In this document: positions 22,376 to 31,119 of the stretch, piece by piece
How positions within the stretch are numbered: position 1 is the first letter of the stretch
Layout of the letters: each line of letters starts with the position of its first letter
Source: Marinoscillum sp.
Lineage (GTDB): Bacteria; Bacteroidota; Bacteroidia; Cytophagales; Cyclobacteriaceae
DNA length: 33,806 nt
Direction of reading: 5' to 3'
Assembly: GCA_024305105.1 (NCBI GenBank)
Contig: JAMWZA010000046.1
Location: 1-33,806 of the forward strand
Notes under the pieces: model-generated
Databases searched by the model: none
Told to the model about the DNA's origin: nothing
Seen by the model: the letters and a program-made list of their open reading frames with translations, nothing else
Translations under genes and position numbers: made by a program

Positions 22376-24049
22376 ATGCATCGTCAGCTGTTTCTGCCGA
22401 TTATCTTTACTCTGTTAGTCATACAATTATCCTGCACTGATCAGCAAAAAACGGTTTCTAACCCTAGAATAGACGGCCTTCTAGCACTAGCCGAAAACAT
22501 TCAGCACACCCAGAGCGATACAGCTTTGCAGATTATTCGTGAAGCTCTAGAGACCAGCAAAACTGAAGAATACACTGGCGGAATAGCTAAAGCTTCTCAT
22601 CTAATGGGGAATCTGCTTTACCAAATGGGAGGATTAAGTCATTCCATTGAACACCTCAACAGGGCATTAGCCATTTACCAGCAAAATAGCCAACTCCAAC
22701 AGCAAGGCCATGTAAACCTTACCCTGGCTAAAGTCTATCAACGATCAGGAAACCAAAACATATCCTTCCTATTCCTCCATCAGGCACGTGAGCTGTTTAG
22801 TGAAGTAAACGATGAAGCAGGCATGTCCATGGTACTGTCCAACCTAGGGCACTTTTATGAAAAATCAGAGCAGTATGACAGTGCGCTGCTCTTTCAAAAG
22901 CGTGCGCTGGAGCTCCTTCAAAGAATTGATGAGCAGTCAGGCCTTGCGGAGATTCACGATAACCTCGGCAGTATTTACGAAGATCTCAACCGATTTGAAG
23001 AAGCCAAAGAGCAATTTGAAATGGCATTGGAAATCAATCTAGCCAACAACAACCAGTCATCGGCCATCGTAAACCTCAACAACATCGGCGACACCTACCG
23101 GAAGCGAGGAGCATTTGACCAAGCTCTATCCTACAGCCTGAAGGCTTTACAGCTTGCGGAAAATGCACACCTCAACTATCAGATAAAAAGTGCTTGTCGA
23201 GACCTCTCCAAATTATACTCTGAACTAGGAGCATATGATACAGCCTTTTCATATCTCAACCGGGGATATGAAATGACTGACAATATATTTAATAAGCAAA
23301 TTGCTGCTGAAATCGCAAACACACAGGCCATCTATGAACTCGAACAAAAACAGCAACGGATCACCATTCTAGAAAAAGAGCGCACTCTGAACCGAAGAAT
23401 TACATTGTTCTCCTCAGTTGGTGTCGCTTTGTTCATTCTGCTGGGAGGTCTGGTTTTTTATCAGCAAAAGTCCAAAAATGTCAAGAAACGAAAACTTCTG
23501 GAAGCTCAGGCACGATTGACTAAAACCGAACTAGAAAACACACAACTCAGCGAACAAAAACTAAAAACTGAACTGGAAAACACAGCCCTAAAGGAGGAGC
23601 AGTTGAGACAAGAGCTCGAGCTAAAAAGCAAGTCCCTGACCAAAAGTGCTCTACACATGATCCAGAAGAATGAATTCTTGCAAGACTTAAGAAAACGACT
23701 AAAAGACGTACGTAAAGGTGAACCCGAACTCCAGGATAAACGCATCAAAAAACTAATAAAATCCATAGAGCTGAACTTCAATATGGATGATGACTGGCAA
23801 GAATTCGAAGCGGTCTTTCAGCAGGTACATTCGGAGTTTTTCGAAAAGCTTAAAATGCTCTATCCCAATCTCTCTCCTGCAGAAGTTCGACTCTGTGCTA
23901 TGCTCCGTCTGAACTTACACTCAAAGGACATGGCAGCCATCATGGGCATCTCGCAGGACAGTCTGCGAATCGCGCGTTACAGGCTCCGAAAAAGACTTGG
24001 TTTAGACAAAGGATCTAACCTTTATACCTTCATTCTAAATATCGCCTGA
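22376..24049 (+). CDS. TPR sensor-regulator with transmembrane segment and C-terminal LuxR-like HTH
   Basis: 557 aa. The N-terminal signal has a lipobox-like end at C20 (LLVIQLSC). Tetratricopeptide repeats fill about 25-330 (HLMGNLLYQMGGLSHSIEHL, NLGHFYEKSEQYDSALLF, NLGSIYEDLNRFEEAKEQF, NIGDTYRKRGAFDQALSY). A membrane span follows at about 341-362, then a long charged coiled coil (about 365-420) and an HTH near 497-557 (LSPAEVRLCAMLRLNL, SQDSLRIARYRLRKRL). This topology is common in Bacteroidota regulators: a periplasmic TPR sensor and a cytoplasmic DNA-binding head. It lies 171 bp upstream of, and co-directional with, the phytase/TonB receptor cluster, so it may regulate that cluster; this is inference. 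Confidence 0.9.
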   Translation: MHRQLFLPIIFTLLVIQLSCTDQQKTVSNPRIDGLLALAENIQHTQSDTALQIIREALETSKTEEYTGGIAKASHLMGNLLYQMGGLSHSIEHLNRALAIYQQNSQLQQQGHVNLTLAKVYQRSGNQNISFLFLHQARELFSEVNDEAGMSMVLSNLGHFYEKSEQYDSALLFQKRALELLQRIDEQSGLAEIHDNLGSIYEDLNRFEEAKEQFEMALEINLANNNQSSAIVNLNNIGDTYRKRGAFDQALSYSLKALQLAENAHLNYQIKSACRDLSKLYSELGAYDTAFSYLNRGYEMTDNIFNKQIAAEIANTQAIYELEQKQQRITILEKERTLNRRITLFSSVGVALFILLGGLVFYQQKSKNVKKRKLLEAQARLTKTELENTQLSEQKLKTELENTALKEEQLRQELELKSKSLTKSALHMIQKNEFLQDLRKRLKDVRKGEPELQDKRIKKLIKSIELNFNMDDDWQEFEAVFQQVHSEFFEKLKMLYPNLSPAEVRLCAMLRLNLHSKDMAAIMGISQDSLRIARYRLRKRLGLDKGSNLYTFILNIA

Positions 24050-24147
24050 TTAACACGGATTTAATATGTAACTATTTAAATACCTGTTAATTACAAAAGT
24101 CTGTTGCTTTTTTTCTTACGGCCCTCCATCCCCTTGTTGCTGTTTTG

Positions 24148-24176
24148 TTGACTGCCGTTTCACACCCAGTTAATAT
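24148..24176 (+). promoter_or_regulatory. TTGACT-N17-TAATAT element ahead of the second TonB receptor gene
   Basis: This matches the general bacterial -35/-10 pattern with ideal 17-bp spacing, which is unusual for Bacteroidota, where TTTG/TAnnTTTG is the norm. It lies 45 bp upstream of the receptor ATG. It may be chance, or a binding site for an alternative sigma factor. Confidence 0.3.
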
Positions 24177-24220
24177 GCCGAACCTACTTTGCCGGCAAAA
24201 CGAAATTCTAACCATTTTAT

Positions 24221-26959
24221 ATGATGAGAACAATACTGACTTTAAGCATGGTACTACTAAGCTTTCTGGCCATTGCCCAGGAAGTTGTGATCAAAGGTAA
24301 GATTACAGATGAAAACAGTGGCGAGCCTCTTCCAGGAGCTACTGTACAGGTGGGAAGTTCCACCATGGGTACAGTAACAGACGTGGATGGAGAGTTCGCT
24401 CTAAGGCTAAAATCAGGGGAGCAAACATTGACCATCCGATACCTGGGATACAATGATTTCTCTATGACAATAGACGCCTCTGCTAATAAATATGTGGAGC
24501 TTTCTCTGAAGGAGCTTAACTCCGAATTATCAGAAGTGGTAGTTTATGGATCTCTACAAGGACAGCAGAAAGCACTCAACCAACAGAAGAATGCCGCCAA
24601 TATCAAAAACATAGTAGCAGCAGACCAGATTGGTCGCTTCCCGGATCCAAACGTGGCGGAAGCCATCCAGCGCATACCGGGCGCAACCCTTCAGCGTGAT
24701 CAGGGCGAAGGACGATACGTGATCGTTCGTGGTTTGGCACCGCAGTTTACCAACATCAGCATCAATGGTGAGCAAATTCCTTCTCCAGAAGCTGGAGTAC
24801 GATTTGTGGCACTAGATGCTGTACCTTCTGACCAGTTATCATCTATAGAAGTAAGCAAGGCGCTCACTCCGGATATGGACGGTGATGCTATCGGGGGATC
24901 AGTAAACCTAATTACACGTAAAGCAAAAAACAGTGACCTGGAAATTCAAGGGACTTTGGTTGGAGGCTATAGTGAGCTGATGGGCAAACCAAACGCACAG
25001 GGTTCCTTACTACTAGGCAAGCGTTTTGGTCAAAATGAAAAACTGGGAATTTTAGTCAATGCCAGCCACTATTACACAGACCGTGGCTCTGATAACTGGG
25101 AGCGTGATGGAGATGAAATAGAACTGCGTGACTATGAGTTGAGAAGAACCAGAAGTGCCGTAAGTGGTACGGTCGATTACCGAATCAATCCAAACAATGA
25201 ACTCTATTTCCGTGGTATCTACAATAGCTTTTCGGATAGAGAATGGCGAAGAGCAATCATTTTTACACCAGATGTAGATGACTCCCCATTTGAAGACAAT
25301 GAAATTGGCCGCTTCACCAAGGACCGATTTGAGAGACAGAACATTTCTAGTTTCAACTTAGGTGGTAAGCATATGTTACCAGGCTTCTCGATCGACTATG
25401 AAGCATCTTATGCCAATGCCATCCAGGACACTCCTTTTGACTATGAAGTAGGATTTATTGCTGAGCCGGATGAGCTGTCTCTAGACTTTTCAGACTCAGA
25501 GTTTCCAGCGTTCAGCACAAACAGTGATTTCAGCTATCTGGACAATATCAACTATGAATACGATGAGCTCGAAGCAGGAAATACCTATGCAAAAGATGAG
25601 AACATCACCGGTAAAGTCAATATAGGCATCCCCTATATGATAGGTGAAAATCAGGGTTTGATCAAGTTTGGTGGAAAATACCGAGCCAAAACCAAAACCC
25701 TGGAAGTAACGAACAACAAATATGAATGGGCAGGAGGAGATGTCTCTTTTGATGGGCAGGAAGGAGATTTTACTCTCGAAAAATTCGCTGGAGGATTAGT
25801 AGATGACAACTTCCTGGATGGACAGTATAAGCTAACTGCTGCACCGGATATGGACAAAGCAATCACTTTCTTCAATGCGAACCGATCAGGTTTTGAACTG
25901 AACACTGATGACAAGCAAGTAGACGAAAGTGTGGAAAGCTATACCGCATCTGAGGATGTCGCTGCGGCCTATTTGATGACAGATATTAAGTTTAACAAAC
26001 TGCAGATAGCTGCAGGTGTGCGGTTTGAGCAGACGAGCGTGGAGTATTCGTACAATACAGTCTTCTTCGATGACGAAGGTGACCTGGATGAGATCGTACC
26101 TGAGAAGGGTTCTACAGATTATTCATTCGTGTTACCACAGATCAACTTAAGGTATGCGCTGAATAACCTCACCAACATCAGGTTTGCGGCTACTACATCT
26201 TACGCAAGGCCAAACTTCGAATCGATTGTACCTTCACAGGAAATCAACATTGCCGATAAGGAGGGAACAATTGGTAACCCGAATCTGGAGCCTGTATCAG
26301 CAATTAATCTCGACTTCATGGTAGATCATTACTTTGGAACGGTAGGTGTGCTTTCAGCTGGTGTTTTTCACAAAAACCTGGATAAGTTTATTTACAAACG
26401 GGTATACGAAACCAGCATTTACAACGGAATCGATTTCGGTACTGATGTAGAGCTGGTTCAGGATGTAAACGGCCAAACAGCCACGCTCACAGGAATAGAG
26501 CTGGCTTACCAACAAAACCTAACCTTTTTGCCAGGAGCACTGGCCGGTCTCGGCCTCTATGCCAACTATACATACACCGCTTCTAATGCGGAATTGGCAG
26601 ATAGATCTGGATTGGGCGAAACCGAAGAAACCAACCTGCCAGGGCAAGCCGCTCATGTGGGTAACCTGAGTCTTAGCTATGGTCTGAATGGATTTACTGC
26701 CAGAATTTCTGGAAACTATGCCGGAGCCTATCTAAACGAACTGGGAGATGATGCAGATGAGGATGAATACATCAATGATCGTCTGCAAATAGATGCTACC
26801 GCAAACTACCAGATCAATAGTCAGTTCAATGTGTTTGCAGAATTTCTCAATATCACAAACGCGCCATATGAAGCTTATGTGGCCGACGAAAAAGACCAGA
26901 TCATTCAGCGAGAATTCTACTCCTGGTGGTCGCGTTTAGGTATAAAATTCAATTTTTAA
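24221..26959 (+). CDS. TonB-dependent receptor next to phytase genes
   Basis: 912 aa. Signal peptide about 1-20 (LTLSMVLLSFLAIAQ). The CarboxypepD_reg domain lies at about 22-105 (GKITDENSGEPLPGATVQVG) and the plug at about 115-235 (IGRFPDPNVAEAIQRIPGAT, RYVIVRGLAPQFTNISING, MDGDAIGGSVNLITRKA), which is characteristic of the TIGR01782-like receptor group. A long barrel ends with YSWWSRLGIKFNF. Two adjacent Met codons can start it. It is followed after 22 bp by an acidic lipoprotein and then phytase, so it may import a phytate-derived compound or a calcium/iron complex. No SusD is present. The first TonB receptor in this window belongs to a different subgroup. Confidence 0.95.
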   Translation: MMRTILTLSMVLLSFLAIAQEVVIKGKITDENSGEPLPGATVQVGSSTMGTVTDVDGEFALRLKSGEQTLTIRYLGYNDFSMTIDASANKYVELSLKELNSELSEVVVYGSLQGQQKALNQQKNAANIKNIVAADQIGRFPDPNVAEAIQRIPGATLQRDQGEGRYVIVRGLAPQFTNISINGEQIPSPEAGVRFVALDAVPSDQLSSIEVSKALTPDMDGDAIGGSVNLITRKAKNSDLEIQGTLVGGYSELMGKPNAQGSLLLGKRFGQNEKLGILVNASHYYTDRGSDNWERDGDEIELRDYELRRTRSAVSGTVDYRINPNNELYFRGIYNSFSDREWRRAIIFTPDVDDSPFEDNEIGRFTKDRFERQNISSFNLGGKHMLPGFSIDYEASYANAIQDTPFDYEVGFIAEPDELSLDFSDSEFPAFSTNSDFSYLDNINYEYDELEAGNTYAKDENITGKVNIGIPYMIGENQGLIKFGGKYRAKTKTLEVTNNKYEWAGGDVSFDGQEGDFTLEKFAGGLVDDNFLDGQYKLTAAPDMDKAITFFNANRSGFELNTDDKQVDESVESYTASEDVAAAYLMTDIKFNKLQIAAGVRFEQTSVEYSYNTVFFDDEGDLDEIVPEKGSTDYSFVLPQINLRYALNNLTNIRFAATTSYARPNFESIVPSQEINIADKEGTIGNPNLEPVSAINLDFMVDHYFGTVGVLSAGVFHKNLDKFIYKRVYETSIYNGIDFGTDVELVQDVNGQTATLTGIELAYQQNLTFLPGALAGLGLYANYTYTASNAELADRSGLGETEETNLPGQAAHVGNLSLSYGLNGFTARISGNYAGAYLNELGDDADEDEYINDRLQIDATANYQINSQFNVFAEFLNITNAPYEAYVADEKDQIIQREFYSWWSRLGIKFNF

Positions 26960-26981
26960 TCAGCCAAAAAAGACATTGATT

Positions 26982-27959
26982 ATGAAACTTAACAAAATAC
27001 TCTATGTTGCGCTTGTCGGTCTATTTTCGGCCTGTGCATTTGATGAGCCTGAAACAGCCATTCAGGACACTGATTTCCCGCTTAGGCTCCAAATAGATGA
27101 AGAGGGTGCAGACCTGGCGGATGCCGAAGACTATGACATAGAAATTTCCTTCGCAGACTATATTGGTGACTTGCCTGCTACCGAAATCACTCTGACCTAT
27201 GAATTGGGTGGAGAAGGAGACTTCTCTGGAGTGGAAATAGACGAAATCATTTACGAGTATGAAGATGATGACTGTGCATTTGAGCGAGAAATCACGTTTA
27301 CTGGATCTACAATCACCATTCCTGTTGATCCTGATCTGGGCACAGTTCCTGAGGCAATTGAAATCAAAGTGGCATTTGGCTTACCAGAAGATACGGAGGC
27401 AGAAGATGGCGGATTTACATTAGCCATCACTGACATTTCTACCTCTGAGCATGTGGTCTTCAGCGACGCGAACGAATTTGAATATGAAATTCTGGATAAT
27501 GACGCAGCTGGCGAATGGGTTCTGGAGCTAGATGAAGCTGGATTCAATTCTTTCAAAGAGTTGTTTGGTTCGGTATCGCCAGATCTGGCAAAATTAAGCT
27601 TTTCAGACATTACCGGCGAAGTAAAGTTTGAGTTTGAGTTCGAAGAAGTTAAGATAGAAATTGAACTGGCTGAAGAAGAAGAAGTGACCGAATGCGAAGA
27701 CGGTGAAATCGAAACGGAAATGACTAACCTCATCGTAGAGATCGAAGCTGAATACGATGCTGAAGATGGAGAGATTGAATTCGAAGGATCGTACTTCACC
27801 GAAGAGGGAGAAGAATTGGATTTTATTGCTGAAGCAGCTTATGAAATGGTAGGAGGAGACTTGATCATTACCTTCGGTAAACTAGTCGACGAAGACCACT
27901 TTGAAGATGGAGATGAGTTATTCTCTGGAGAAGCACCATTCACTTTAATTAAGGATTAA
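26982..27959 (+). CDS. highly acidic lipoprotein of unknown function
   Basis: 325 aa from the chosen ATG; an in-frame TTG two codons earlier is less likely. Lipoprotein signal with the lipobox at C18 (GLFSAC), then AFDEPE, an acidic surface-export-like stretch. The rest is exceptionally rich in E and D (runs such as FEFEFEEVKIEIELAEEEE, IEAEYDAEDGEIEFEG), with alternating hydrophobic residues that predict beta strands. Two cysteines besides the lipid anchor (DDDCAF, TECEDG) could form a disulfide. Homology is not recognised. It lies between the TonB receptor (22 bp) and phytase (3 bp), so it is clearly co-transcribed. A calcium- or metal-binding partner of the receptor or phytase is a reasonable guess, since beta-propeller phytases need calcium. 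Confidence 0.85.
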   Translation: MKLNKILYVALVGLFSACAFDEPETAIQDTDFPLRLQIDEEGADLADAEDYDIEISFADYIGDLPATEITLTYELGGEGDFSGVEIDEIIYEYEDDDCAFEREITFTGSTITIPVDPDLGTVPEAIEIKVAFGLPEDTEAEDGGFTLAITDISTSEHVVFSDANEFEYEILDNDAAGEWVLELDEAGFNSFKELFGSVSPDLAKLSFSDITGEVKFEFEFEEVKIEIELAEEEEVTECEDGEIETEMTNLIVEIEAEYDAEDGEIEFEGSYFTEEGEELDFIAEAAYEMVGGDLIITFGKLVDEDHFEDGDELFSGEAPFTLIKD

Positions 27960-27962
27960 ACT

Positions 27963-29018
27963 ATGAAAACGCTTATTGCATCACTTATGGCGCTGGTAAT
28001 TTTAGCGAGTTGCCAAACCCAGAGTGTAAAAGAAAAGATACATCCAACGTATGTTACTGATTCGGTAACCTATGACAGTGATGATCCTGCGATCTGGATC
28101 AATAGAAAAGATCCGGCTAATAGCCTTATCCTTGGCACCGATAAACAGGAGAAAGATGGAGGTTTGTATGCATTTGACTTAAAAGGAAAAATGCTCAAAG
28201 ACCGAAAAGCATATCCGCTAGACCGACCAAACAATGTGGATCTGGCATACGATATAGTCGTCTCTGCCGACACGATGGACGTAGCGGTGATTACCGAACG
28301 TGGATCTGGTCAGATCCGCTTGTTCAGCCTTCCAGGATTTGAACCTATTGATAATGGTGGAATAAAAGTCTTTGAAGACGACAGCCTGAATAATAAGGTA
28401 ATGGGTGTCGCTCTTTATAAACGGCCTTCAGACAGCAAGCTTTTCGCGATTCTAAGTAGAAAAGAAGGAACGGTCAACACAGACAAATACCTCTACCAGT
28501 ATGAGCTTAAAAGTGACTCTCTGGGTATGTACGGAGAGCTGGTCAGAAGATTCGGACAATTCAGTGGTACCAAGGAAATCGAAGCGGTTGCTGTGGATGC
28601 AGAGCTGGGATATATCTACTACTCGGATGAACATTATGGAGTGAGGAAGTACTATGCCGATCCGGAGAAAGGTGATGAAGAACTTGCCGTTTTTGGATTA
28701 GACGGATTTACCGATGACCGGGAAGGCATATCGATTTACAAAACCGGTCCAGATACTGGCTACATCATCGTCTCAGATCAGGGAGCACATAAATTCCAGG
28801 TATTTCCACGAGAAGGAACTGCTGACAATCCACATCAACATGTCGTGATAACCACCTTGCCGATGAGCGCCTTGTCAAGCGACGGGTCAGAATCCACGTC
28901 CATTGCTCTTGGTGAGGATTTTCCAAAGGGATTGTTTGTTGCTATGTCTGACAACAAGACCTTTGAAATCTATGACTGGCGCGATATAGAAAAAGTAATC
29001 ATCGAATCGTTCAATTAG
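27963..29018 (+). CDS. beta-propeller (3-)phytase, lipoprotein
   Basis: 351 aa. Lipoprotein signal with the lipobox at C17 (LVILASC). The mature part is a beta-propeller phytase. Family blocks visible in order are DSDDPAIWINRKDP, LGTDKQEKDGGLYAFDL, RPNNVDLAYD, KEIEAVAVD, GYIYYSDEHYGVRKYYADP, FTDDREGISIYKT and GYIIVSDQGAHKFQVF. These carry the acidic residues that hold the catalytic and structural calcium ions. The enzyme hydrolyses phosphate from calcium-bound phytate (inositol hexakisphosphate). The length is near normal. As a lipoprotein it is probably surface- or periplasm-anchored. It sits 3 bp after the acidic lipoprotein, upstream of an acid phosphatase gene. Confidence 0.95.
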   Translation: MKTLIASLMALVILASCQTQSVKEKIHPTYVTDSVTYDSDDPAIWINRKDPANSLILGTDKQEKDGGLYAFDLKGKMLKDRKAYPLDRPNNVDLAYDIVVSADTMDVAVITERGSGQIRLFSLPGFEPIDNGGIKVFEDDSLNNKVMGVALYKRPSDSKLFAILSRKEGTVNTDKYLYQYELKSDSLGMYGELVRRFGQFSGTKEIEAVAVDAELGYIYYSDEHYGVRKYYADPEKGDEELAVFGLDGFTDDREGISIYKTGPDTGYIIVSDQGAHKFQVFPREGTADNPHQHVVITTLPMSALSSDGSESTSIALGEDFPKGLFVAMSDNKTFEIYDWRDIEKVIIESFN

Positions 29019-29057
29019 TTACAATTTAGTTGATGAGTGTAATATTCTCATCAGCTG

Positions 29058-29136
29058 TCATCTCGACGAGAGGAGAGATCTCCTTCTTACTTGAGTAATC
29101 AAATGTAGAAGTGAGATTCCTCTCTTGTCAGAATGA
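29058..29136. repeat. imperfect inverted repeat between phytase and phosphatase genes
   Basis: The left arm (29058-29082, TCATCTCGACGAGAGGAGAG and onward) pairs imperfectly with the right arm (29113-29136, GAGATTCCTCTCTTGTCAGA and onward) around a ~30-nt loop. It looks like an intergenic palindromic repeat of the kind dispersed in Bacteroidota genomes. It separates two genes of the same operon-like cluster and could be an mRNA processing or stability element. Confidence 0.6.
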
Positions 29137-29159
29137 GATTATCAAAGCACCTTTCCACT

Positions 29160-30113
29160 ATGAAAAAACTTACCTATTTTTCCTTGATTCTCCTCTTTTT
29201 TGCCTGTCAACCAACAAAGCAGCCCAAGGATCAATCTTTGACATTGACAAATGATTTTCAAGAAATCGATGATGCCTATTATGTATACACCATTGGCGAC
29301 TGGGGACGAAATGGCGAGTATGGTCAGCAGGAATTAGCTGATATGATGGGGATAGCCGCTAAGAAGGTAGAACCGGAATTTATCATTGCTACCGGAGATA
29401 ATTTTTATCCAAACGGAGTAGCAAGTATCCATGATCCACTTTGGCAGTCATCTTATGAAGACATCTACTCCGCTCACTCTCTTAACCTAGACTGGTATGT
29501 GGTATTGGGAAACCATGATTATCGGGGCAATGTGCAGGCCGAAGTGGACTACACCAATATCAGCCGACGATGGAACATGCCATCCAGATACTTTCACAAT
29601 GACGTTACCACAGATGATGGTACATCTGTTCGGTTTGTGTTTATTGATACCTCACCGCTAAATGACGAATATTATCAAGAAACCAAGTATCGTCATAAAG
29701 TAATTGGTCAGGACACTACCGCTCAGCTGCAGTGGATGGACAGCTTGCTTGCAGAGGATTTTGACTGGAAGATCGTGGTAGGTCACCACCCATTGTACTC
29801 CGGTGGTAAGCGAGTAGAAGACAAGAACTTTGTGCGACCACATCTTGAGCCTCGTTTCGAAAAGTATAGAGTAGATGTCTACCTGGCAGGTCACGAGCAC
29901 GACCTGCAACATATCAAACCTGCTGATAAAACGACACATCATTTCATTTCAGGAGCTGGATCGGAAGTACGACCTACCGGCATGCTGGAGTCTTCTTTGT
30001 TTGCTGAATCGATTCAGGGGTTTTTGTCTACTGCGATTACAAAAGATTCACTATTTTGCGAATTCATCAGCTATAGGGGAGATCGTATGTACCAGTATTC
30101 GATCAAAAAATAA
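29160..30113 (+). CDS. purple acid phosphatase-like metallophosphoesterase, lipoprotein
   Basis: 317 aa from ATG 29160. The frame is open to 29133, but that start lies inside the intergenic repeat, while the chosen one gives an ideal lipoprotein signal ending at C16 (LLFFAC). Dinuclear metal motifs appear in order: GDWG (first Asp), ATGDNFYPNG, VVLGNHDYRG, VVGHHPLYSG and LAGHEHDLQH. They match the mammalian-type tartrate-resistant acid phosphatase group (Fe-Fe or Fe-Zn centre). The expected reaction is removal of phosphate from monoesters at the cell surface or in the periplasm. In this cluster it could act on the lower inositol phosphates left by phytase. It is coupled by a 3-bp gap to the next gene. 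Confidence 0.93.
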   Translation: MKKLTYFSLILLFFACQPTKQPKDQSLTLTNDFQEIDDAYYVYTIGDWGRNGEYGQQELADMMGIAAKKVEPEFIIATGDNFYPNGVASIHDPLWQSSYEDIYSAHSLNLDWYVVLGNHDYRGNVQAEVDYTNISRRWNMPSRYFHNDVTTDDGTSVRFVFIDTSPLNDEYYQETKYRHKVIGQDTTAQLQWMDSLLAEDFDWKIVVGHHPLYSGGKRVEDKNFVRPHLEPRFEKYRVDVYLAGHEHDLQHIKPADKTTHHFISGAGSEVRPTGMLESSLFAESIQGFLSTAITKDSLFCEFISYRGDRMYQYSIKK

Positions 30114-30116
30114 CCA

Positions 30117-31004
30117 ATGAAGTCTTGGCCAATCATTCTTCTGATTTTGCTACTCGCGTGTCAGCATCAAGCAGATCCCAGAAACGAAAATTATCCGCTC
30201 AACAACTCTTTGTTTGAAAAAGGTGCCGTGATAGGAACCATCTCAGATAAGCGACTCCTGGAAGCCTCAGGGCTCCAGTATAGCTATCAAAACCCAGGTC
30301 ACCTCTGGACACACAATGATAGCCAGGGTCAGCCGTCCATCTATCTGATTGATACGACTGGACAAATTCAACTTACGGTCTATCTTAAAGGAGCTATGAA
30401 CTACGACTGGGAAGATATTACTTCGGACGGTGAACATCTGTACATTGCTGAAATAGGGGATAACCGGGCAGAGCGAGATCACGTGAAAATTTATATGTTG
30501 GAAGAGCCCATCATTGGCGAAAAAGACTCCATCGCGGTGGATAATTGGTTAGAAATGAAATTGACTTATGCAAATGGTGCCCGAGATGCCGAAAGCCTTA
30601 TGTATGATAAGGTTAAAGATGAACTCGTTGTTGTGACCAAACGGGAGGAGTCTTGTTTCATCTATTCCTTTACGTTCATCCCTGGTGCAGAAATGGAAAT
30701 ATCCCCAAAAGGCCAACTTGACCTTAGAATGTTCACAGCTGGCGACGTTGATCAAATCGGAAACATGATCATCAAAAATTACGACGCCTTATTCTATTGG
30801 GAGAATTCCGAACACGCTGTTATACAACAATTTACAAAGGGCCCTGATGACCGAATTCCTTATCAGGTAGAACCACAAGGAGAGGCGTTAACCTTCGCTC
30901 CTGATGGTTCATTTTATACACTCAGTGAGTACAACGCCAATACAGAGCAATATTTGTACGTTTATCGAAGAAAACAAGCTATTAGTCAAACAGACCATAA
31001 CTGA
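30117..31004 (+). CDS. propeller-like lipoprotein, unknown function
   Basis: 295 aa. Lipoprotein signal with the lipobox at C15 (LILLLAC). The mature protein has strand-turn blocks with repeated DG, ND and GDN motifs (LWTHNDSQGQPSIYLIDTTG, YDWEDITSDGEHLYIAEIGDN, FAPDGSFYTLSEYN) that suggest a six-bladed propeller related to the calcium-dependent lactonase/esterase or SdiA-regulated-like proteins. I cannot name a family with confidence. It is translated 3 bp after the phosphatase, so it is in the same transcript and likely in the same surface complex or pathway. It might be a second calcium-dependent phosphoesterase or a binding protein. Confidence 0.8.
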   Translation: MKSWPIILLILLLACQHQADPRNENYPLNNSLFEKGAVIGTISDKRLLEASGLQYSYQNPGHLWTHNDSQGQPSIYLIDTTGQIQLTVYLKGAMNYDWEDITSDGEHLYIAEIGDNRAERDHVKIYMLEEPIIGEKDSIAVDNWLEMKLTYANGARDAESLMYDKVKDELVVVTKREESCFIYSFTFIPGAEMEISPKGQLDLRMFTAGDVDQIGNMIIKNYDALFYWENSEHAVIQQFTKGPDDRIPYQVEPQGEALTFAPDGSFYTLSEYNANTEQYLYVYRRKQAISQTDHN

Positions 31005-31031
31005 TATAGAATATAATTATGTATTTAACAA

Positions 31032-31060
31032 TTTGATTGATATATTCATGGTTATATTTA
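31032..31060 (+). promoter_or_regulatory. candidate promoter TTTG-N17-TATATTTA
   Basis: A TTTG -33 box, 17-bp spacer and TATATTTA (7 of 8 to TAnnTTTG) lie 60 bp ahead of the small ORF at 31120. The region is very AT-rich, so a chance match is possible. Confidence 0.4.
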
Positions 31061-31119
31061 GCGCATTTTAAAATATTGTATAGATTCGTTGACATTTTTT
31101 GATATAAACGTCTAAAACC

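Noticed and set aside
27251-27799. 182-codon open frame on the minus strand inside the acidic lipoprotein gene
   Set aside because: Its serine-rich product is the expected antisense shadow of E/D-rich coding sequence; the plus-strand frame has a lipoprotein signal and operon spacing.
29133-29159. Upstream ATG for the acid phosphatase
   Set aside because: It lies in the intergenic inverted repeat, and the next Met gives a proper lipoprotein signal peptide.
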